DNA of 62,000 nucleotides from Tubiluchus corallicola (Eukaryota; Priapulida; Priapulimorpha; Priapulimorphida; Tubiluchidae), in the NCBI GenBank assembly GCA_030141605.1, contig JAQGDQ010000126.1, positions 1-62,000 on the forward strand, written 5' to 3'. Shown piece by piece: positions 13,987 to 24,655 of the stretch. Every line of letters starts with the position of its first letter. The first letter of the stretch is position 1. The notes under the pieces are model-generated. The model saw only the letters and a program-made list of their open reading frames with translations. It was not told the origin of the DNA and searched no databases. Made by a program: the position numbers and the translations under genes.

Positions 13987-14645
13987 CGACAGCTGCCAAA
14001 TGTTGCAACTTCTTGCTATCTCGAGGATCGATGAATGGTCCTTGAATAAGCCTGTCTATCCAAGCTTGGGATTTCTTGTGAGTGTTGCCAAAATGCTCCC
14101 GCTGAAGTTTTCTCGCGCAGCGGTTGCCTTCACTAGGGTCCATAACAGCACAGCATCTGATCACTTCTAAGGTTTCTTATTCACAATAAGGAAACAACCG
14201 GTTTAATTTAGCGCAGTCACTTGCTGTTGTGTGATCATTGAAATGGTCAAACGTTCTCCAAAATTCCCAGTACTCAAGTGGATTTCCTTTAAATTTATTG
14301 AGCTCAGCGTTCGGAAGTTATAACAGATCAATTATCTCTTTCATTTGAGATGTTTGTCCAAACTGTTCAGTCCATTGCAGGTCATATGCTGGAAGATTGT
14401 CAACAATATTGCTGACATTGCTGCTCATTGACCCAATCTCTAGTATGATTTCTTTGTGCAACAGGGAACTCATCATCAAGCTCTTGATCACTTCCTTTAA
14501 CTTCAGCTATAGCCTTCTGCTCAACTTCCACTTTATCCATCCGTCCTTTTAATTCCAATTGTTTCCGTCGTTGCTTCAGTTCCAATTCTGCCAATTACTT
14601 TGTTCCTCTAATATGCTGGCTTCGGCTTTCTCTTCATAGAGAAGG
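13987..14645 (-). pseudogene. BEL/Pao gag-like (DUF1759) fragment, reverse orientation
   Basis: Read on the minus strand from 14,645 downwards, this gives a charged, probably coiled segment (EEKAEASILEEQSNW, then MAELELKQRRKQLELKGR). A DUF1759-type region follows with LNKFKGNPLEYWEFWRTFDH, a stop codon in place of the usual residue after FPYCE, then DPSEGNRCARKLQREHFG and WIDRLIQGPF. DUF1759 is the gag-side domain of BEL/Pao elements. At least two in-frame stops show decay. It lies head to head with the plus-strand pol fragment at 13,781-13,986; the two meet at a perfect 12-bp palindrome, GCTGTCGACAGC (13,982-13,993). Confidence 0.75.
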
Positions 14646-15830
14646 CCAACGTTAGAAGGTTAGAAAACATTTATAACATCCACAAGCATCTGTTCTGAAT
14701 ACATCTACAGGCACTCACAAGCTTCTGGACAGAATACATGTACGGTTAACCTAAAGCAGCTGGCCACAAGAGATCTAGAGCAATCTCAAACCTCTGAACA
14801 AGAACATCTATTGCCAATATCAAGTATCAGACCAGAAGACTTTCATTAGGCAGTGTAGAGCATATTGTCAGAAGACATGCAAACATTCAGTATCTGGACA
14901 GAAAACTTCTACAGGCTACCAACAGCAACTGGTTGGGAGACATCTAGAGCAATCTCGGATATTTCAACAAAATGTTTACTTCCAATATCAAGTATCAGAC
15001 CAGAAGACTCTTGTAGGCAATGTTAAGCATATTGTCAGAAGACATAAACCGTCACAAGCATCTGGCCAGAAGACGTTAACAGGCAATATTAAGCACCTAG
15101 TCAGAAAACATCTGCAGGCACTATTAATCAGGTCAGGAGGCAATTACTGGCAGCCTCAATCAACTGTTAGTAAAGCATCCGTATATATAACTATATCACT
15201 ATATAAGTATCTCACCAGAATACAGGTAATAATATTAAGCACTGGGTCAGAGGACATCTACAGGCACCATTAAACTGGTCAGGAGACAATTGCAATTAGC
15301 CTCAATCGTCTGCTAGGAAAGCATCTATAGCTAATCGAAAGCATCCTTCCAGAAAATGTCTGGAGACAGTACATTTACAGACAACCTGAAGCACCTATTT
15401 AGAATTTACCTATATTTAATCTAAAACATCTGAACAGAAGAAATCTACTGCCAGTCTCAAGCATTTGACTTAAGACAGAAGTCACCTACAAACGTCTATT
15501 CTACAGATGTGAACAGGCATCACCTATTGCCAATCTGTAAATTCAGGTCAATCTGCCAACACTACATCTGGTCAGGTGATAGCTATACCCAATCTTAAGC
15601 TTAAGCAGTTAACACCTCAATCACCTGGTCAGAAGACAATTATGAAATCTGAAACATCTGGTCAAAAAGCAATCTCAAAAACATGTTTACATATCAAGCA
15701 TCCTTTGATAAGAAGTAATCTACAGGCAATCTCAAGCATCTAGTCAAAATGCATCTACATCCAATCTCAAACATTTCGACAAAGGTAATTATAGTAAAAT
15801 CATCCTGTAGATGGAGACACGACACAATTA
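14646..15830 (+). repeat. Degenerate monomeric satellite flank, plus orientation
   Basis: Continues the same ~34-bp monomer beyond the BEL/Pao fragment. Examples are CATCTGGCCAGAAGACGTTA near 15,060 and ATCTACAGGCAATCTCAAGC at 15,718-15,737. Monomers here are more diverged from each other, and I see no 306-bp higher-order period. It looks like an older array edge. Confidence 0.85.
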
Positions 15831-15960
15831 TTTTTACATAGGTAAGTATGATAAACAAGTAAATACCTTAAATTTAGCATGTTAGTACTCTTATTGACCA
15901 ATTTGTATCTACTGTCAAAATAAAGAAATAAAATTAATTTAAAGCCAAAGTTAATCAAAA
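15831..15960. other. Non-satellite spacer at the array inversion point
   Basis: AT-rich sequence without recognisable monomers. It separates satellite in plus orientation on the left from the same satellite in minus orientation on the right. I see no coding potential. Confidence 0.7.
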
Positions 15961-18445
15961 TACTGAACAGAGACCGTTGTAGATGTCTTCTGTCTACATG
16001 CTTCAGGTAGCCCTTAAATAGAGTTTTAACAGATATTTAACATTGGCAATAGGTGATGCCTGTAGAAATTTGTTGGTGACCAAATGCTTCAGATTGCCTG
16101 CAAATGTATTCTTTGCACATGGTTTAAATCGCATAATAGCTGTCATCTTACCAGTTGTTGAAACTGCTTGTAGATGCTTTTTGATCAGATGCTCAGTTGT
16201 TTCAGAATGCTGCGGACGTCTTTTGACCAGATGTTTCAAATTGGCAATTGGTGTCTTCTGAGCAGGCACTTCAGGCTGTCATTATGGGTGATGCCCGTAG
16301 AAATCTGTAGGTGACTTCTGACCAGATGCTTCAGATTGCCTGCAAATGTATTCTTAGCAGATGCTTGAAACTTCTGACCAGATGGCTGAGACTGCTGCGG
16401 ATGTCTTCTATTAGGTGATGATGCTTCAGGTTGCCTGTAAACAGGTTCTTAAGAGATGATTAATATTGCTTGTAAAAGTTTCTGATCAGATGATTGAGAC
16501 TGGTAATAGATATCTTCTTTCCATGTGGCTAACCCTGTCAGTAGACGTATTCTGATCAGTTACCTGATGTGCAAGTAGATGCTTAACATTGCCTGTGAAA
16601 GTCTTCCATGCAAGATACTGGAGACTGGCAGTAGATTTCTTCTGTTTAGATGTTTTATATTAAATGTGCATGAGTTCAGACTAAGTGGTTCAGGGTTGTC
16701 TGCAGACTGTATCTTAACTGGTGCTTGAGATTGCAGGAAGTTGTTGTCAGATGTTTTAAGATTGGATGTAGATGCCTTTTGACTGGATGCTTGAGATTTT
16801 CTATAGATAGCTTCTGACCTGTTGATGCTTGATATGTAAACATGTTTTTGAGATTGCTTGTAGGAGTTTTTTGACCAGATGCTTCAGATGCTTTAGATTC
16901 TACATAATTATTTTCTGACCAGGTGTTAAGGCATCAACTGCATAAGCTTGAGAATGTCTCCTGTCAGATGTGGTGTTGGCAGCTTGACCAGAACTTAGAG
17001 ATTGGCAATATGTGGCGCCCGTAGAAGTCTGTAGAATAGAAGTTTGTAGGTGACTTTTGGCGAGATGCTTAAGTTCTTAGCAGATGCTTGATAACTGCGT
17101 GTAGCTATCTATTCTATTCTATCTATTGTTGTAGATGTCGTCTGTCTAGATGCTTCATTTTGCCTTTAAAAGGATTCCTAACAGACGCCTAAGATTTTTT
17201 CCGGCAAAATACTGGAGATTAGCAGTTGACGTCTTCTGACCATTAACAACAAATGACTTCTGAACAGGTGCTTTAGATTGGCAATATCTTCTGACTAGCT
17301 ACTTGATGCCGTTATTATATACCTGCTGTTCGGATGCTTAATATAGCTTGTAGAACTTTTTTGACCACATACTTGAGATAGGCAGTTGATGTCTTCTGAC
17401 CTGGTCTTTAGCATTGCCTGTAGAAGTCTTTGCTCAAATATTTGAGATTGCTAGTAATTGTCTTCTGATAAGATCTTTAACTCTCCTTTAGGAGTCTTCT
17501 GCCGAGATACATGAGATTGCTTGTAGATTGCATGTTCTGACTAGATACTTGAGGCTATCTATAGATAACTTCTGACTAGATGATGCTTGATATGTAAAGA
17601 GGTATTTGACATTGCCTGACATGATTTTTTACCAGATGCTTCAGACGTTTCAGATCGCATGCAGTAGCGTTCTGATCAGATGATACTTGAGATTCGCAAT
17701 AGATAACTTATAACCAGGCACATCAGGCTGCCATTATATCTGCAGTCTGGGTGTTTAATATAGCAGAAGTCTTTAGGTTGGATGCTTTTTGTTGACAGTA
17801 GATTTTTTCTGTTCAGATGTTTTAGATTAAATGTAGACGAGTTCTTGCAAGGTACTTCAGATAAGCAGTTGATGTTTTCTGATCAGATGTTTCAGATTAC
17901 TACAGACGTTTCTGACCAGATGCTTGAGATTAGATAAGATGCCTTCTGAGCAGATGCCTGGTAATAGATATCTTCTTTCCATGTTGCTGACATTGTCAGC
18001 AGATGTATTCTTATCAGATACTTGACGCGCAAGCAGATGCTTAACATTGCCTCTAAAAGTTTTCCATGCAAGATACTAGAGATTGGCAGTAGATTTCTTC
18101 TATTCAGATGTTTTAGATTAAATGTAGGTGAGTTCTGACTAGGTGCTTTAGGTTGTCTGTAGATGTATTCTTAACATGTGCCTGAAATTGCATGCAGTTG
18201 TTACCAGATGTTTAAGATGTTTTTGATTGCATATAATTGTCTTCTGACCAGGTTATTGAGGTTTTAACTGCTTAAGCTTGAGATTGCGTGTAGATGTCTA
18301 ATGACCAAAGTGGTGTTGGCAGATTGACCAAAATTTCGAGATTGGCAATAGGTGACGCCTGTAAAAGTCCGTAGGTGACTTCTGGCCAGATGTTTAAGTT
18401 CTTAGCAGATGCTTCATGTTGCCTGCAGATGTATTCTTAGCAGAT
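15961..18445 (-). repeat. Degenerate monomeric satellite, minus orientation
   Basis: The plus strand here shows the reverse complement of the same monomer, for example CTTCTGACCAGATGCTTCAG (from about 16,313) followed by ATTGCCTGCAAATG. The ~34-bp spacing holds throughout but the monomers are strongly diverged, and no higher-order unit is visible. The open frames here are by-products of the repeat. With the plus-orientation block it makes a large, diverged inverted repeat around the spacer at 15,831-15,960. Confidence 0.9.
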
Positions 18446-18840
18446 GCTTGAACACTGAAAAATTTTGTAAATTTAAGAATAATTACTTTACGGAAAATTA
18501 TTTATTATGTAATTCTGTGTCTAGAGAAGTAAAAGTTGCATTTAGTAAATTGCGCATAAGCGCACATTCTCTTGCCATGGAAACTGGACAACATTCATAT
18601 GTCCATTAAAATGGCTGTTCATCAGAGCATGTACATACTGTAATAATTTAGATATTGAAAATGAGGAACATTTGGTATTTTTTGTAAAAAGTATTAAGAT
18701 ATTAAGATGTTGTAATTAATTAACATATCTTATTTTAATAAGATATTATTAAAATAATTTGTGAATATGTATTGTATAATAATTGTTATGTATTTTGGAA
18801 TGTTAATTGTTAACCCAATAAATTAAATTAAATGAAATGA
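18446..18840 (+). pseudogene. LINE 3' end (C-terminal tail of RT ORF plus 3' UTR)
   Basis: The frame gives FSKLRISAHSLAMETGQH, which resembles the C-terminal tail that follows the reverse transcriptase in many invertebrate LINEs. Degraded remnants of the zinc-binding region follow (EHVHTV, then IENEEHLVFF after frame breaks). The segment ends in AT-rich 3' UTR with AATAAATTAAATTAAATG at about 18,818-18,835, a typical short simple-repeat LINE tail. Only the 3' end is present; the 5' side abuts the satellite. The clade is not determinable from this piece. Confidence 0.65.
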
Positions 18841-18886
18841 TAGTAGGTTAACCTGCATGTAAAAATTACAGACTGAGCACCTCTAT

Positions 18887-19035
18887 ATATCTATATCTGT
18901 ATCTGTATCTGTATCTGTATCTGTATCTGTATCTGTATCTGTATCTGTATCTGTATCTGTATCTGTATCTGTATCTGTATCTGTATCTGTATCTGTATCT
19001 GTATCTGTATCTGTATCTATGTATCTACATCTGTA
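18887..19035 (+). repeat. (TATCTG)n microsatellite
   Basis: About twenty near-perfect copies of the hexamer TATCTG. Variant copies at both ends contain TATATC and TATCTA. Confidence 0.98.
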
Positions 19036-19187
19036 AAGTTGAGCTGATGGTGCTGATTCGCTATTTCATTTCATGTTATAAAACAATGTTAGAGAACGAA
19101 AGAAACAGCTTATTTTTACAGAATAAACTTGCCAGAGTCCTCTGTGTTCCATGCAAATTCTATGGAACAGGTGCTGCGATGCTAAAC

Positions 19188-19340
19188 AAACCGGTCTGCC
19201 AGCCCGTTGAACCGACGAGGCCATTCCATACTAGCTACTTATAGCTGCTATGCAACAGTGATGTGCAATGGCTTCGTAGTGGATCGCACCATCACAATGC
19301 GGGGAGAGGGGTGAAAATAAATAGCACATCGCCATCGTAA
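19188..19340 (-). repeat. Dispersed SINE-like repeat, copy 1
   Basis: Shares long identical strings with 57,480-57,620: GAACCGACGAGGCCA, AGCTACTTATAGCTGCTATG and CAATGGCTTCGTA. This copy has a short internal duplication around CAACAGTGATGTGCAA. The minus strand carries a box-B-like tRNA promoter string more clearly in the second copy, suggesting a tRNA-derived SINE. That is an inference from two copies only. Confidence 0.6.
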
Positions 19341-19385
19341 CTCTTTCTCTCTCTCTCTCTCTCTCTGTCTATATATATATATAAA
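19341..19385 (+). repeat. (CT)n(TA)n simple repeat
   Basis: An uninterrupted CT run followed by a short TA run, directly upstream of a truncated LINE. Confidence 0.95.
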
Positions 19386-21540
19386 AGTTTAATCTGAGAT
19401 TACCATTAAACTTTTTGGAAGCTGGTATGGGGAACTCAGGAGAAATCCTACAAGGAATCAAATAGATTTTGTTATGGTAAGGAAAGTGCACTAATAAATG
19501 CACTTATATCACTAATAAGAAATTCCAGGTCGTATGCTGGTTTAAACATAGACACCGACCACTCTTTGGTTCTGACTAAGATTTCAGTCAAATGGTTAAG
19601 GATGCTACAGAAAAAGCAAAGAACAAAATACTTAGATTTTGCTAAGCTAAAGGATAAAGATTATACAGATAAATACAATTTAATGTTAGAGCAGAACATT
19701 ACTAAATATCCATCTGGTGAGACATTTGAAAATTTGCAATGGGAAAAAGTTCACATAAAAAATTCGGCAGCAAAAATAATTGGACATGTGAGATTTAATA
19801 ATAAAAAGGTTAAAGATGGTTAAAGGTTAAAAATACTTGGACATGTGAGATTTAATAATAAAAAGGTTAAAAATGATGAGATAGAAGTTTTGTCGGCGAA
19901 TCAGAAAGTTTTGAAAGACAAAATTCACCGATTTAAAAATTTAGCAGAAATTGGTGATCTTAAGAAGAAACGCAAGGAAATTCTAAAGCAAATTCATGAA
20001 AAGCTAAAACAACTAGAAGAAAAAAAGCTGACTGGAATCGCAGAAGAAATTGAGCAAACAAAGAATGATTCTTCTAGGCATTTTAAAGTAATACGGACTT
20101 TGCAGACCTTTCAACCAAAGAAAAAATTGATTGTAGAAGGAAATGATGGTCTAATTACTGATGCTGAACAGCAAACTGAAGCCATAGCAGAATTTTTAAT
20201 GGTGAAAATGCAGTTGGCGTTAAAAGGACTCACTATCCAATGAAAGTTCCATTTACTAAAGAAGAAGTAAAGCATGCAGCAAAATCACTGAAAAACAACA
20301 AAAGCCTGGACGCTGATGAATTAAATGCTGAGTTAGTCGAATATGGATCAGATAATTAATATGCAGAAATTGCTGAAATACTAAACAATATTTCAAAAAC
20401 AGGCACATTTCCGCAGGATATTCAAAAAGGAATACTTATCCCTTTACCCAAGCCAGGTAAGAAACTGGTCCCATAGAAAATCTTAGACCATTGATGTTGC
20501 TTACACTAATAAGGAAAATTTTGGAAAATCTAATCTGTATGTTGACTAGGATCTATGGCAAATTACACACTTACATTGCAACAAGCCAAGCAGCATATCA
20601 ACCAGGACGGAACTGAATTAGTACAAAGCTTGTAAATTACTAGCCGAAAAAGCCATCTCTTCTGGTGATTACTCAATATATATTCTCATGATCGATATGT
20701 CAAAGGCCTTTGATTGTGTTTGAAGAAAAACTCTGCTTTGCTGTCTGGAAGAAATCCTTGAACCTCATGAAATATACATCATAAGTATTATGTTAGAAAA
20801 TTTATTAATTCAAGTCAGGTGTGAAGGCATGTTGAGTCATTTTCTACAAACAAAGGAGTACCTCAGGGTGACTGCCTATGCTCTGTACTTTTTACTTTAT
20901 ATCGTTCCATAGCTCTCACTGAGGACAAAGTCATACCATTGAAAGACCTAGACGATCACAACTACACAATTCTGGATCCTGAATTAATACCGAATAAAGT
21001 AAGACAAGAACACAGTTACAGCTCTCTACAAAGTAAGTCAACTGCTATATCTATGCAGTATGCTGATGATGTGGCATGGATTACAAGAAACAAAGAAGAA
21101 ATAGATGAAATAAAAAACTCGATAGAGGAGAAATTGGAGAAATTGTTTCAAAGGCGAAATTACAAAAACATTTTGGGTATTAGATGGCCAAAGAAAATTT
21201 TAAACACAGATCTATATGAAAAAAAGAAGAACCTTGGACAATAAAAATAAAAGGACGCCGTTTAAGATGGATTGGGCATGTGCTTAGACTACCTGCTGAT
21301 AATCCAGTGAAGATAGATCTTCAACAAGCCATAGAACCAACTAAAAAACCTGCAGGAGGACAAATGTTAACATATTTAGATTTTGCACGGGAAGATTTAA
21401 ACACTTCAGCATTGATCCTTGGAAATAAATGCACTTGGGGCATTGCGGCAAGCAGGGAGTCCTGGCATAAAGAGGTGAACAGAATCATATCCCTGAACGT
21501 ATGATTCATTGGATGATGATGATGATGATGAAGCTAGTAT
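19386..21540 (+). pseudogene. Decayed LINE: endonuclease end, RT, tail
   Basis: The start reads as the C-terminus of an APE-type endonuclease (IDFVMVRK; then IDTDHSLVLTKISVKW at 19,545-19,595). A long basic linker is split by stops. RT pieces follow: DMSKAFD-like sequence near 20,690, a PQGD-type motif near 20,860, and the catalytic box QYADDVAW at 21,055-21,080. The C-terminal part contains RRLRWIGHVLRLPADNP (21,257-21,310), a segment known from LINE ORF ends. The copy finishes with a (GAT)n run at 21,513-21,531, consistent with a LINE tail. Many stops and frameshifts make it non-functional. A 57-bp local tandem duplication (19,780-19,871) interrupts the linker. It is 5' truncated. Confidence 0.8.
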
Positions 21541-21665
21541 ATTGTGCAGTTGTTTTTCAGTTATTGTATAGACTCATTAACAGCCTTTGTCATTATTCCT
21601 TATGAATGGAAATAAAATTGTTTTTCACATCTTTTCACCTGGTACAACCAAAAGATGATTTACTG
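21541..21665 (+). repeat. Direct repeat of unknown element, copy 1
   Basis: About 120 bp sharing GACTCATTAACAGCCTTTGT and GGAAATAAAATTGTT with 22,465-22,595, at an offset of about 925 bp. No coding potential. Confidence 0.75.
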
Positions 21666-22464
21666 TTTGTTTGGAGCTTTTGAACCCTATACCTCTCAAT
21701 GCCGCACTAAAATTCCTGGTAATCAAAGACTATTTTCGCAGCCTATGATGACATTACAAAACCATGAAATGGTTAAACCTTTTTTATTATGAGTTAAATG
21801 CGCCGACGGGTTCTTGCATTTTAGATTGTTTACAGTGTTGATAAGGTGCGCAGCAGTTTCCTTGTTCAACTAGAGAGCATATTGGCTATATATTGAGTGG
21901 TTTCTCTTTGAAGAAAGTAAACGCAAGCAGCGCTGGCAGTAGTTCTTAAACAGATAAACAGCTACAACATCTAGGGTAAATATCAGTATGACGTATGGCA
22001 CGGGTATTACATGTACAAATAAGCAGTAATTTTGTTTGTGGTATTCAATTGGTGCTCTTGAGTTATGCGCATTAATGATATCTGATACAGCAATGCACTT
22101 CAAGGTTAGCATTCAAAAATTCACTACAATGAAGTAAGTTGATGATTATATGGATCAGGATATTTAACGAAAACTTGCTGATTATAAACACTTGTTGTTT
22201 GAAAGGTAAGGTCGTTTTTTAGTGATAGAATAACGCGAAATCATAGTTCTTGAACTCAGGGGTTTCACGTGTGTAAGGCTATTAACAAACGAAGGCCTAA
22301 ATGTATAAGCTATGCAAAGCTATACATCCAATTGTGCTATCCTGCTGATTCTGAAATTTATTCACAAAGAATATTTCAGCACGAAATTGTATTTATTTGG
22401 TTAAATATTACCTTGAAATTTCAGACTCAGATCAGATTATCATTAAATTTTTTGGAAAATGTTA
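21666..22464. other. No gene recognised
   Basis: AT-rich sequence between the two direct repeats. Only short open frames with no recognisable family features. Confidence 0.6.
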
Positions 22465-22595
22465 TTTTGTGGAGTTGTTCTTCAGTTATTGTACAGACTC
22501 ATTAACAGCCTTTGTCATTATTCTTGATGGATGGAAATAAAATTGTTCGTCTGACCCTTTCGCCTGGGGGCCAAAAGGCGATTTACTGCTCGTTA
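22465..22595 (+). repeat. Direct repeat of unknown element, copy 2
   Basis: Second copy of the repeat at 21,541-21,665. It is less AT-rich at its right end (CCTTTCGCCTGGGGGCC). Confidence 0.75.
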
Positions 22596-22920
22596 TGCTT
22601 AAGGCTATAGCCTTTTTAGCCTAACGGGTAATCCGAATTTGATTGGGGCATCGGGTTAATTGATATATTCCATAGTTACCTATTAATAATGGAGCAAAAA
22701 GTATGTACGTAGAGCTAGATCTCAATCCACAGGAAGCACAGCCCAGCGTGTTTATATTCAGATCGAGTCTTGATCCTGATACTTTGGAGAATGTCTACTA
22801 GGTGTTCGTTTTTCGCGCATTTTCATCCGAGATATTTCGATTATTAAGGCCGATCAATTTGTCTAAAGTTAAGTATTGTTGCAATAATATAATGTATAAC
22901 TGATACAAATTTAATATTAA
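22596..22920. other. No gene recognised
   Basis: AT-rich sequence. Nothing interpretable is visible. Confidence 0.6.
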
Positions 22921-23362
22921 GTTTTCAAAAAGCAGCAATTATTAAACGAGGAAGGGAATAAGAGGCCAAATTACAGATCATTACAGCCAACAACCATTAT
23001 CATTGGATGACATTAATAAATTAAATAAGCTAGAAAACAAATAAAAGTTACTGCGTGGGATGAAAAGTAAGAGGCGTTATGATAAGGTTCAGAGCAAGAT
23101 GGGTTGAACACGGTGAAAAGCCTTCCAAGTTTTTTTAGGTTTAGAAAAAAATACGTAAATAAATGTATTTCAAAGTTAATAACAGCCGATAACGTAGAAC
23201 TAACAAAAAGCAGTGAAATCTTAAAAGAGCAAAAATCCTTTTTATGTTACTTTATACGAGCTAGTTAAAAGACGATCAGTTCAAAAATAAGAAAAATGAT
23301 TTCTTCAGAAAAAATGGTGAGATTAACTAGTGAATAAGCTTGTTCATGTGAGAGGCCTTTAA
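22921..23362 (+). pseudogene. L1-like LINE, part between endonuclease and RT
   Basis: Reading across small frame breaks gives RARWVEHGEKPSKFFLGLEK, a hallmark of the linker upstream of the RT in L1/Tx1-type LINEs. A typical ILKEQKSFLCYF segment follows. The frame runs up to the TTAA at 23,359-23,362, where a MITE interrupts it. It resumes in register at 23,825, so this and 23,821-24,440 are one element. Several internal stops show it was already decaying or has decayed since. Confidence 0.75.
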
Positions 23363-23820
23363 CCCTTTCAGTCCCAAATTATTTTTTTAATAAGAAATTT
23401 TTTTTTGATTTGGTACTTTTGTTCAGTATGTCCATCTTGTTTACACATAATAATTATTTTTTCTACCTGTGCCCGCGTGCTAAATATAGCCTGTATCCCA
23501 CGGGATACATTGCGATTCAATGGAAGCATAAAATGTGCTTCATTTTGCAACTGCTGATAATTTTTAAAGTATTTAAGACATTTAGTATGCATACTATGCT
23601 GATCTGTACAAAGTCATCTCTAAAGTACTGTACCTTGCGCAGTTTTTTATGCTATGTGGATTTTCTAGTTTGCCATTTTATCACCATTTTTAGTCTATTG
23701 TTATTGGCTTAAATCAAAATAACTATTAACAGATCAAATAACTGTCAGTTTTAAAATTTTATTATTTTTAAAGGCAGAAAATATTCTTGTATCCCACGGG
23801 ATACAACGGGTATGAAAGGG
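23363..23820. mobile_element. piggyBac-like MITE with TTAA target duplication
   Basis: A 458-bp AT-rich element bounded by TTAA on both sides (23,359-23,362 and 23,821-23,824). Its terminal inverted repeats are CCCTTTCAGTCCC on the left and, on the complementary strand of the right end, CCCTTTCATACCC. TTAA target sites and CCC-beginning termini are characteristic of piggyBac-type transposons. Two internal copies of GTATCCCACGGGATAC-like sequence (about 23,498 and 23,790) are near-palindromes, the second close to the right end. There is no transposase frame, so it is non-autonomous. Removing the element plus one TTAA restores the reading frame of the surrounding L1-like LINE. Confidence 0.85.
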
Positions 23821-24440
23821 TTAACTATTGATGAATTGTGGAATGCTTTATAAATCAATAAAAACCAACAAATCGCTGGTACTGATGGATTTACCCATGA
23901 ATTTTATAGTTTGTTTTGGGAAGATATATCAATTTTTCTTTTAAGATCTCTTAATGAAACATTTACTTTAGGAGAACTATCTTTGGCACAACGTCTAGGA
24001 CTGATAGCTTATATACGAAATAATTATAAGGACTGTGTGTTCCTAAAAATAAGAGACCCATTTCTTTGTTAAATACAGACTACAAAATTCTCACTAGTTG
24101 TTTAGCCCAACGTTTAAAAAACGTTATTGACATGTTAATTAGTGACACTCAAAAAGGTTTTCTAAAAGGTCGATCTATAGCTGAAAACACTAAACTATTG
24201 TAGAACTTATTGCTTTATGCAGAAAAAAAGACATTCCCGGAATTTTGTTATTATTTGATTTTGAAAAGCCATTTGAGACGCTAGAGTGGAAACTTATACT
24301 CGAAGTATGGCGATAATTCTCAAAAATAGACTTGTTGACAATGTTTCTGACGTCGTTGCAAACAATAGTTATAAAATTTAGCTTAAAAATGAAGAGATGA
24401 CAGCCTTTGTTTGAAACTCATTATTTTCACCTTGCTTGAA
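23821..24440 (+). pseudogene. L1-like LINE, RT part, downstream of the MITE
   Basis: Resumes the RT reading frame with TIDELWNAL and AGTDGFTHEFYSLFWEDI (23,878-23,930), matching the conserved N-terminal RT block of L1/Tx1-type elements (G-x-DG-x-EFY-x-FW). The palm-like segment (LLFDFEKPFE-like, 24,246-24,275) is recognisable, but stops and frameshifts are frequent. Similarity fades near 24,380 and the catalytic YADD-type box is not visible. It is 3' truncated. Confidence 0.75.
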
Positions 24441-24655
24441 TACATAATGTAACTTTTCTCAATGAAACCTCAGCATTAACTGATTTAACTGCCTGTTCAG
24501 CCTGTCACCCATAGGCCAAAGGTCAATGCCAATCTCGGCATGAACTTATATCATTTAGTTTGTATCATTGAAACCTTTCGTTTGATATACTGCAAGCTAG
24601 TTTCGGTTAACACCTAAAGACATTTGTGTTCTCAGCCCTTATTTTGCCCCTCCTG
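24441..24655. other. No gene recognised
   Basis: Sequence between two LINE copies in opposite orientation. Nothing interpretable. Confidence 0.5.

Noticed and set aside
16003-16269. Open frames on both strands at 16.0-16.3 kb
   Set aside because: They are by-products of degenerate satellite monomers in minus orientation.
21541-22595. Direct repeats as LTRs of a retrotransposon
   Set aside because: At about 120 bp they are very short. They show no TG...CA ends, no primer-binding site and no gag or pol between them.
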